DNA of 43,610 nt, taken from positions 1-43,610 of the forward strand of contig JAMPFM010000023.1 in assembly GCA_023664455.1 (NCBI GenBank). Direction: 5' to 3'. Below the pieces are notes generated by a model that worked only from the letters and a program-made list of their open reading frames with translations, searched no databases and was not told the origin of the DNA. This document shows positions 1-8,500 of this stretch, one piece after another. The number at the start of each line of letters is the position of its first letter. Position 1 is the stretch's first letter. A program made the translations under genes and the position numbers. The stretch is from Blautia sp. (GTDB taxonomy: Bacteria > Bacillota > Clostridia > Lachnospirales > Lachnospiraceae).

Positions 1-68
1 AAGTTAGTTTGTCAATCAGTTTTTGATGGAATTGAAAATATATTTTAACGGATTTGAGGCGAATTATC

Positions 69-96
69 TTGCAAAATATTGCCACTATGATAAAAT
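69..96 (+). promoter_or_regulatory. SigA-like promoter of the small RNA-toxin-like locus
   Basis: TTGCAA at 69-74 and TAAAAT at 91-96 are separated by 16 bp. The predicted start of transcription, near 103, falls exactly at the beginning of the left inverted-repeat arm (104-133). The promoter would drive the leader ORF and the hydrophobic ORF that follow. Confidence 0.55.
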
Positions 97-187
97 ATAA
101 ATGGGTGTTACCAAAACGGGTAGCGGTTCGCCTTTCGCCAGAATGAGTACATTTTGAGAGCTTCCAGTACCAGGGGAGGGGATACAT

Positions 188-232
188 ATGGAAAATAAAG
201 TGAAAGGTAAGTTCTATTGGTGTTCGGAATAA
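188..232 (+). CDS. Possible 14-residue leader peptide overlapping the hydrophobic ORF
   Basis: ATG at 188 follows a strong AGGGGAGGGG-like ribosome binding site at about 171-181, and the frame closes at a TAA at 230-232. The peptide is basic (MENKVKGK...). The hydrophobic ORF opens in a different frame inside it, at 217 or 220. This overlap resembles the mok/hok arrangement, where translation of a leader controls the toxin. The alternative is that leader and hydrophobic ORF were once a single gene, now broken by a one-base frameshift between about 211 and 222. Confidence 0.4.
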   Translation: MENKVKGKFYWCSE

Positions 233-351
233 TTTTGGAATCTGTCGGTATTGTAGTGACGGTTATCAGCATCGTCGTCACGGTAATCAGTATCCGGCAG
301 ACCAGAAAAGATGAAAAACATCAAAAAAGCAACCGCACTCTCCAAGGTTAG
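217..351 (+). CDS. Small hydrophobic peptide, candidate type I / holin-like toxin
   Basis: The open frame runs from TTG 217 (or GTG 220) to TAG 349-351, up to 44 residues. It has one hydrophobic segment with an internal repeat (VVTVISI twice, residues about 13-26) followed by a strongly basic, polar tail (RQTRKDEKHQK...). A single membrane helix with a charged tail is the usual form of type I toxins and of the putative holin-like toxins of Firmicutes. The last codons lie inside the left arm of the terminator hairpin. There is no ATG: translation would use TTG/GTG with an AAAGG at 203-207, or coupling from the leader ORF, or the gene is frameshifted. The family assignment is an inference from shape and context. 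Confidence 0.5.
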   Translation: MVFGIILESVGIVVTVISIVVTVISIRQTRKDEKHQKSNRTLQG

Positions 352-365
352 GTTGCTTTTTTGAT
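320..365. terminator. Bidirectional intrinsic terminator
   Basis: The 15-bp arms at 320-334 (atcaaaaaagcaacc) and 351-365 are perfectly complementary around a 16-nt loop. Each strand ends its stem with a T6 run, so termination is possible in both directions. The left arm overlaps the 3' end of the hydrophobic ORF. Confidence 0.85.
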
Positions 366-414
366 AACCAAATAACCAAGGCGAACCGTTGCTTTACGGT
401 AACACCTTTTTTCA
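320..414 (-). ncRNA. Predicted antisense RNA of the toxin-like locus
   Basis: A good minus-strand promoter (TTGACG, 17 bp, TAAGAT; 421-449) would start transcription near 414 and run into the bidirectional terminator, giving an RNA of about 95 nt. This RNA would be complementary to the 3' part of the plus transcript, as in the B. subtilis txpA/RatA arrangement, where the 3' ends of toxin mRNA and antitoxin RNA overlap. The transcript is inferred from promoter and terminator only. Confidence 0.45.
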
Positions 415-420
415 CAAAAT

Positions 421-449
421 ATCTTAGCACTTATCAGACCTTCCGTCAA
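421..449 (-). promoter_or_regulatory. SigA-like promoter for antisense RNA
   Basis: Reading the minus strand, TTGACG (444-449 on plus as cgtcaa) is followed after exactly 17 bp by TAAGAT (421-426 on plus as atctta). No minus-strand ORF follows, so it most likely serves an untranslated RNA ending at the 320-365 terminator. Confidence 0.55.
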
Positions 450-460
450 CCAATTTTTCA

Positions 461-488
461 CTTGTGATAACAAACTTGTGATAACAAA
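461..488. repeat. Perfect 14-bp tandem duplication
   Basis: cttgtgataacaaa occurs at 461-474 and again at 475-488, directly upstream of the antisense promoter. Its function is unknown; it could be a recent slippage event or a binding site. Confidence 0.8.
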
Positions 489-500
489 CTGAAATTGCCA

Positions 501-562
501 AAATAAAAAAGACCGCCTCCTTGACGCCCCATTGAAAAGGGGCGTATCAAGGCGGCGGCCTT
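501..562 (-). terminator. Terminator of the giant surface-protein gene
   Basis: The arms 511-530 and 539-560 pair around a short AT-rich loop with a small bulge. On the minus strand the stem is followed by TTTTTTATTT (501-510). The gene for the 3440-residue protein stops at 594, about 30 nt before this hairpin. The plus side also has a T-rich stretch, so it may work in both directions. Confidence 0.8.
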
Positions 563-593
563 TCTTTGTTATTGAGAAGTATCAGGGTGTTTA

Positions 594-2510
594 CTATGCT
601 GTGGGCTCAGTAGTTGTAATTGTCAATGTTACATCTACCGTTTCCGCCGGTTTTGCATTTTCATAGTTACTGCCATCTTTGTATTTGTAGATATTCAGCG
701 TTCCTGCATAACCGGTTACGGTATCTGTGCCATCCACATTCGTGGTTACTGGCGTTAACGTCTTGGTCGTATCCCATTTAATCGCGGATCTATCCGCCCG
801 CATAACGTCAGTGCCTGTTACTGCTGTCAGGATTTCGGCTGCAAGCGTCGTACAATATGCTTCCGCGTCTGTAGTCCCGGCAGGCAGAGTCACTTGATTA
901 TCAGGATATTTCTCTCCCAATTTCTTGATAACCGCCTCTTTAAGCTGCCTCTGATTCTGTGACAGTTTAGAGATTGTGGTTACATTGTCAAATTTGCCGT
1001 CCCCGCTTACTGGTGCCGCTGTTCCGCCTTCTGCGACCGCTGCTGCTGTCAGGATGAAGGAAATCGTTACGGTGCCTTCCGCATTTAGAGTCGCCTTTGT
1101 CAAGGTTGAAGCCTTATCAGCATCTGTATCCTGTGCGACTTCATAGCCGGAACCTGCCACAACTTTCTTAGCTTCTGCAATCAGTGCAGATTCTTTGGCT
1201 GTGTTTAACTTAAATGTGCCAGAATTTTGCGCTGTTTCCTCCCCGGCATCATCATTTGTAACGCCAATCGCCTGTAATGCTCTCTTGATTTCATCTTTTA
1301 CAACAGTCTCATTATTCTTTATCAGTACCGGAAGTTCTACGGTATATTTATACTCGTGGAATTTTTGCGTGGGTTCTGCATCGGGGTCGTCCTCGTCTCC
1401 GGTGGACTCATCATATTCATATCTGGATAAAATTAATGTTCCTGTCAGGCTGCCTTTTGCAGTGAAGGTAGCAGGTGTTAACGTGTAATCCTCTTCACCG
1501 CTTTCCTCTACCAGCTTATGCGATACCTCGATACGTGTTGTCTGACCCGCTTCCGTTCCATCAAGCGCCTTGATTGCATCTGTTGCCGCACCGAGAACAG
1601 CCGAAGAGTTTGTCGCATTGCTTACGCCCGCCATTTTCCCTAAAGCTATCTCGATTTCGTTCGCTGCCTGTATAAATGTCACCAGAGAAGGGTCATGAAC
1701 CAACGGAATAGCCGTTATTTCCTGCCCCTCATCATTTGTATCCTTGAGGGTAAGCGTACCGTTCGCAACAACCTCTCCTGCTTCTGCATTACTATCCCCG
1801 TTCAGAGCGCCTTTTAGCAAGTTTCTGACTTCAAGGGTATAGGATATTGTGCCGTCTGTCTTGTAGGTATAAGGCGTCAATGCAAATTCATCATCTGTAC
1901 CATTAGCCGCTTTTTTGTACACAGCCGTGTAGGGCTGACCTGCAAGAGCGTCGTTTGCCTTTTTCAGGACTGCTTTTTTCACCTCGTCTATGATAGTCGC
2001 TTTGAGTGTGTCGGGCAGTTCCTCCTTGGCTGTATTTGTTTTTAAGTGTTTATCGATAATCGGTCTAACGATACTCTTTACTGCGAGGTCTTCCGAACCA
2101 TCCTCAATCTCTATCTTGCCTATAACCGCCTCATTTACTCTGCTAACCGCCTCATCCGCTGCAACATGCTGAGGGATTGCAATGGTTACTTCAAAGGTTT
2201 TTTCCGTTTTACCTTTGGTAAGTTTGATGGCACATCTGATGGAACCGGGCGCATCTACCGTAGCCGGAGTTAGGACGAAACTCTTTTCCGTAGCGTTTGC
2301 TGCGATACCGGTCAGTTCACCCCAAGAAGCTTCAACCTGCGGATTCGCATATGCTGCTTTGAAGATTGTTTCAATCTCTTCTTTGGTAGTCTTATTGCTG
2401 GGCGCAAGTTTTACTTGTTCCATTTGATCATCATCAAAATCCTTAATCGTCTCTGTATCGCCCAATGCTATCTTAATATTGTTTTCGATAGCATCTAAGC
2501 CCTCCAGTTT
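594..2510 (-). repeat. Five diverged repeat modules at the C-terminus of the giant protein
   Basis: Each module opens with a helical stretch of the pattern I..AL or V..A..G (IENNIKIALG, VNEAVIGKIE, ANEIEIALGK, KDEIKRALQA, LKEAVIKKLG). Each later carries a strand motif close to LTPAT followed by an A/G-G-S/T turn (VLTPATVDAPGS, ALTPYTYKTDGT, TLTPATFTAKGS, TLTKATLNAEGT, TLTPVTTNVDGT). Approximate module starts on the plus coordinate scale are 2510, 2160, 1680, 1320 and 960. I do not recognise the module as a named family. Confidence 0.6.
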
Positions 2511-5500
2511 TTTAATGGTGAATACGAATGGTACGCGTACTTCTTCTCCGCCGTAGCGAACGCCCCATACATGGATGATACCTGCGATATAGCCGTCTGC
2601 AGATTCGGTTGCTTCTTTCTTCTGTCCAGGAGCATTCCACGGATAGAGATAATCCGACATTTCTTCGTCTTGCGTATACTCCTCACCATCAGCATATTGT
2701 GTATAGGAATATAGGAATTTGTATTCCCCTGGCAAACTATCAAATTCGCCATTCCAATTTGAATTTTCAGCCCACTCGTCTACCCACTCCTGAGGCTGTG
2801 CATAATAATACGTCTCGCTCCAAGGGTTATCTTTGTCCGCTAGAATTTTATGAGGTTCTTCCAGGTTGAATCTCAGTGTCGGATAGTTCTTCAATGCCTT
2901 TGCAAATGCGCCGTCCTCTTTGCAGAGGTCTGCGATGATATCATCGTACTCTACGGCAGGAGCTTTGGCATAGGTTCCGTTCTCATTTGCTTCCGTTACA
3001 AAACTCCTCAGAATCTCTTCGACGTCGCCTGGTTCTTCCCCGCATCTAGGGATTTTCAGGCTGATGGCTAAGGTCTTCTGATATTCAGGTTTTATATTCC
3101 CAGCAGCATCCTTGCAGGCTGCGTCAATCACTCTTTCGTCATTAAGAACTTCGCCTGTATAAATGTCGGAATCTGTCAGCTGTACACGGATCGTTACCTG
3201 ACCGTCCGCATTGCTGTCCGGCGCTTTAAATTCACCTTTCTTTAGCGTGATTTGCTCTTCTTCTGCACGCTGTACCATTTCGATTTCTACTCCGCTGTCT
3301 TCGGGCGCTATCTCACGGATTGCGTCGTGTAACTGCCAGAGTGCGCCGTTGATATAGCCGTAGATATCTGCCTGTTGCTTTTCTTCAAAAGTCTCTAAGC
3401 TATCGTACCAGCTATCCCAGTAATCCGGATCATCAGGACCATACAATATCCATTCGTCATCTGTAAAGTCCTCGCTTCCGCCAAAAGGATAGCCTTTGCA
3501 GTCGCTTGAAAATTCGTCCGGATAACCATCACGGGCATAGAGCTTATCCAGCCATTCCGTTTTAGCCGTTTCTGCTTCTATGTTATCACATATTTCTTTA
3601 AAAGTTCCTGTTGCGACCGGTTCCTTAGGAAGCGTCACTGTGAAGTCAAAGGTATCTTTGATAGATTCATCTTTTATCACATTACCCTTGTCGTCCCTTG
3701 TTGTTCCGTAATAAACCGTCGCCGTCACTTTTATGGTCGCGCCATAAGCATGTTTCTTAGAGTTCTTGCCATTTACCGCCGCTTCCGCAGTTGCCAGCGC
3801 ATCTTTGTTAACGACGATATCGAAGCAGTCACCGATAACATTTCCGTACTCATCCATGTCTGTAAAAGCTCCGCCAAAGGATACGACCGGTTTCGTTTCG
3901 ATACCGTAAACCGCTGCGTCATTAGCATTCTTGAAACCTGCCGTGATTTCAGCGATTTCGACGTCCTCGACTGCTTTCGTGTAATAAACGTGGCTCCAAT
4001 AATTTCTATCCTTATCATTGGAATAACCCCATTCAGATTTCTTCAGCTCGCTCGCTGCAATCGTGATTTTTTTCACATTCTCGGTTTTGGCAACTACTTT
4101 TACCTTGACGGTAAGTTCGATGGCAGCCGCGCTATCCAGGATTGCCTTTTTATACGCCGCAGCCGTAGTTCCCTTATCTGCATCCGCTACATTTTGCCAT
4201 GCCGTTTTTGCTTCTTCGATTGGTCTGCGATAGCTTAGATGCGCGTCTGCAGGGATTACTTTTACTTTTACCGTGTATCCGTTCTTATTGATTGCCGGAG
4301 CCGGATTTGCGGATAACATAAATGTATCACTCCCGACATTCATGTTAGCTGTATCAATGTCAAATTTGCCGTCGCCTGGGTCAGATACTGCAGCATATAC
4401 TATTTGTGCAGGTTTCTTCGCCGCGATAACGTTAATCTTCGTATTCTTATTGCCTTCCACGACTGTAGAAGCGGTCAGGCTATAAGAAGCCGCCGGTTTC
4501 AGACTGCCGTCTTTATTGTTTGCAACAAACTTGACGGTAATCTTCGCTGTACCACGCGCCGCGGCTACTCCCCATTCAGAACTAACTGCGGTATAATCTA
4601 TATATGCGGTACGCGCGTTCTGAGCCTTCTTGTTACTCTTATCCGTACTGGTAATAAATTTAATCTGGTCATCTGATAAAGTATCTTTCAGCTTAATTGC
4701 ATATCCAGTATCATAATCGTTAACGAGGTCAAAGTAAGTTGTAAACTTCTCCAGGTCATCGCTTGTGCCATAACCATTGATATTCTGCAGCTTACTAAAA
4801 CTCAAATAATCATAATTCTTACCGGTTCCCGTCAGGGTTACGCTTGTTTTATCTTTTAAGGACATCGTCAGCGTAGTTGCCGGTTTGAAGGTGACTTTTG
4901 TCTTGTTTGCATTGACCTTCACGTTGATGGTCTGCGGTTTGGACTCTGCGACAAAGGAACCATAGGTGTCTCTGTTTGTCATGTCATTGCCGATTTTTCC
5001 AAAAGCCAGCTGCAGTTTGTATGTGCCAGGCTGCAGATATCCGTTGTGGAAGCAAAGCCTGAAAGTTCCGTCTTTTCCTACCGGATGGGTTCCTATGAGG
5101 TCGCCGCCATTTTCTAGTGCAGTATACTGTGAAAGTTTCTTGGATCTGTCTGCTGCATCGGAGCGTACCATGACGTAGAGCTGATCTTTTACCTCGCTAT
5201 ACTCATATTTCGACTTATCTTTCTTCTCGCTTAACTGATATATAATTTCCTGACCATTTTCTGAATACCATGTAAGCGCCTTGGTCTTCGTCGTTACTTT
5301 CTGGAAAGAGTACAGTTTGGTGTTCGCCGCCGGATTCGTAATGGTAAATTCCTGTATTACTGCCTTAGGTTTCGCGCTCTTATTTTCCAGTTTGACTGTA
5401 ATTGTTTCTTTGTTTGCGATAACCAGCATATTCGTATTGTAAGCATTTGCTTTCTGCAATACCTTGCCGCCGGATACAGTCAGTTTGACATTCGCATACT

Positions 5501-8500
5501 GACATGCCTTTTGCCATTCGTCGTTTTCCCCATTCTTCTGGACTACGCTCAGACGTAATACCGTGTCCGTTGTACCGACAACTTTGATAGCCGCATGCTT
5601 CTGGGCCTGCGAAGCATCCCCGCCTTCTATAGCAACCGTATCATAGGCTGTGAAGTCATCCCTCTGCTGTTCTACAGACAGACCAAGATATTTCGGTTCT
5701 GCATTCTTAACATCAAACTTCATGGTTGCTTTCTGCTTGCCGCCGTCGTTGGCAGTTGCCGTAATCGTTATGTTGTCCGCCACTTTGGAAACTCCGGTAA
5801 TGACGCCGTCAGCTGTCATTGCTACGGCTTTGTTGCTGGACTTAAAGGTTAAGTCGCCAGGATTTATTGCATACTCTCCCAGTTCTTTCGCAGTGTAGTA
5901 GAGTTTCTCAGGAGCGCCGGGTTTAAATGCAACTGCCTGAGTACATTCATCCCATGATGGCAATGACAAAGCATTAGAATATACCTCACTGCCGTCTTTT
6001 GCAATAACCCTGCCACTGTACATCTCTCCGTCACTAACGTAGCCGCTATATGCGACGTAAAGAAGCTCTACCCTGCCGATTGCCAGCGCTTTGTCCGAAA
6101 TCGTAATCAGCGCATCCTCATAGTCGCTAACGGTCGTATTGCCTTCAAAATCCGCCGCTTTCGCCCGGACTGCAAAGGTACTGTTTTCCTTCGTCAGGAC
6201 GAATTTCTTATCAATCGTAACTGCACCGTTCTTTGCATTAATCTTGACATAAGGATCTGTGTAGTCATCGCCCGAAGCATCTACCAGCTCATAAGTAAGT
6301 TTCTTGGTCTTAGGCTGTGCAGTCTTGTTTTTGCCGGTGGAATCATTATTATAAACCGGCGTTACTTTTATGGTTGCAGCTTTGTTGTCCGCTTTGTAGA
6401 CAACTGTGGAAGCCGGTACGACATCAATCTTATTGATACCCCGCACTACCGTTACCTTAATGTCCGCAGATACCGGATAAGTCCCTCCGGGCACTTTAGC
6501 CTTGACACGGATGGTATGGGTTCCGGTAATCAGTGCGCTATATCCATAGTTGTCGTGGTATCCATCAACCGACATGTAGACGGTGTTGTCTTTGACAGAA
6601 AAGTGAACCATCTCTTTTACCAAGTCAGTCGACGTACCTCCCTTACTGTAAATGAAGCTGTTGAGATCTTCTACTTCTGCTGTTTTATAGGTCGTATCGT
6701 TATTAAACTGAATCGTTGCAATCGGAACATCCTGCTGTCCGGTATAGACAGTGGTTTTGCCTTTTTTCAGTTTCAGTTTTGTTTCATAATATGGTGTGCG
6801 TGTGTTTGCAGCAAAGGCTGCGCTTGCTTTGGACACAAAAGCCTGTGCGTCTGATGCCTGCGTAATGACGTCATCCGCTACTTTTTGGCTGACAGCGCTC
6901 AAAAGCAGCTCACTTGCCAGTTCGCTGTCATTTATTGTTTCGCCAGTCAGCGTTGTCTCACTCAGTTTCTGCTTGAATTGCACCAGCTCCACGCTCTTTA
7001 CTGTATAATTCCACTCTTTACCTTGGCCCACATTTGCGTTGCTGACTTTCAGGGCAGCGTCCTGTGATGTGGAATCTGTTTTCTGAATAAAATAAGTGCC
7101 TACGGCGTTAAAAATATCATTTTCCTTGCCGTCTTTATTTTCGCCATCAGCCGCTACCACTACTCTATACCACAGCTCGCCTTCAACCGGCTTTACGACT
7201 TTTGATTTTTTGTCCAGACCGAGGGTCAGGGTTATTGTGGTATCTGTTGAAGATTTTACGCTGACAACAGGCGTCGTGTCTAACAATGCCTGAGGCGCTT
7301 TCACAGTAACGGTTATAGCCGCTTTCACATAATCTTTGTCTGCGGACGTCAGATTCTCATCTACTATCTGGACAAGGACTTTACCTAAATTTGCAATATC
7401 GGCTGCTTTCTGAGGCTTCGTAGTAATTTTCAGAACGCCATTATCCAGCGTCGCATCTGCAATCGCTCTGGCTGCAGTAATCTCCTCAGGTTTTACAGTT
7501 GTCAAATCCTCTTTTTCTGCCGGATAAACCTTTACTGCAAGTTTCGACATGTTTGCTGTCGCAGGGGTCAGCTTAACCGGAAACGTCTGTACAGAGTCAG
7601 CGTCCTGGTCTAAATCAGCTTTTCCATCCTTTAAGTTAATGCCGGTAATTTTCAGTGTTTTAATCACGGGCAATACTTTAAATGTAACAGTTTCCTTCTT
7701 TTCATTGGCGCCTTCGCCAAATGTCAGATCTACTTTTACCGTCTGATTCTCATCTTTGGCGGAAATCTTAACGTCTACAACCATCTTATCCTGGCTAAGG
7801 ACAGCAATCTTCGCTTTTTCCGCCGCGTCTGTTTCTTTGCTCTGCGTTACGTCTACTTTCGTAATCGGCGTGCGTGCAGTGCCTTTTTGGGCAATAATTC
7901 TGTATTGACCTGTGTAGTCAACATTATATGCGCCTTTTACAAGCTCTAATGAACCGCCCAGAGAGCCCTCCGCAGTAACAGAGTATACTTCAACAGCGTA
8001 ATTTGTATTCGTCTTAATGTCTACTCTTGCGTTGTCTTTGCCTTTGGCTATCTTAAATGCACCGGCTTTCAGGTCTTTGGCTGTTATCTTCGTCGCGGTT
8101 CCTGTGCCAACCGTATAGCTTGTATCCGTTGTTACCTCGCAGTTGGCATACGGTTTAAATGCGATAGTCACATCAGAATTTACAGGAACTCGATATCTTT
8201 CCCCGAGAAACTCCCCATCTTTGTTATAAATTTCACTCTCGAAATTTTCGTCATTCTCATCGGGTTCGATAACAGGTGTTACCTTTAAAGGCTCAATATC
8301 GGAGTCATTATAATAAATTTCCAGCGTTCTGGTCGCTACTTCCGCGTTAAGGGTAATAATGTTGCCATCGCTAGATGCGGCAAATACCGAGGCAGGAACG
8401 GAATAGGTATAAGGATATACGGTTACTTTATTCTTGCCTGTTCCTATCGGCTTCGCTGTACCCTGCGCGGGCGTCTTCAGAGTTATTGTTTCCTCTTTAC

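Larger units (their letters stand above)
104..406. repeat. Long imperfect inverted repeat bracketing the small hydrophobic ORF
   Basis: The left arm at 104-133 begins ggtgttacc and ends cggttcgcct. The right arm at 379-406 is its imperfect reverse complement, aggcgaaccg through ggtaacacc. The outer 9 bp and inner 10 bp match perfectly and only the middle differs. A T-run follows the right arm at 405-412. A plus transcript reading to that point could pair its two ends; equally, the plus transcript and the predicted antisense transcript would begin with nearly the same sequence. Confidence 0.75.

Noticed and set aside
104-406. MITE or insertion sequence formed by the inverted arms
   Set aside because: No target duplication is seen and the promoters lie just outside the arms, with predicted starts at their edges, which fits transcripts better than transposon ends.
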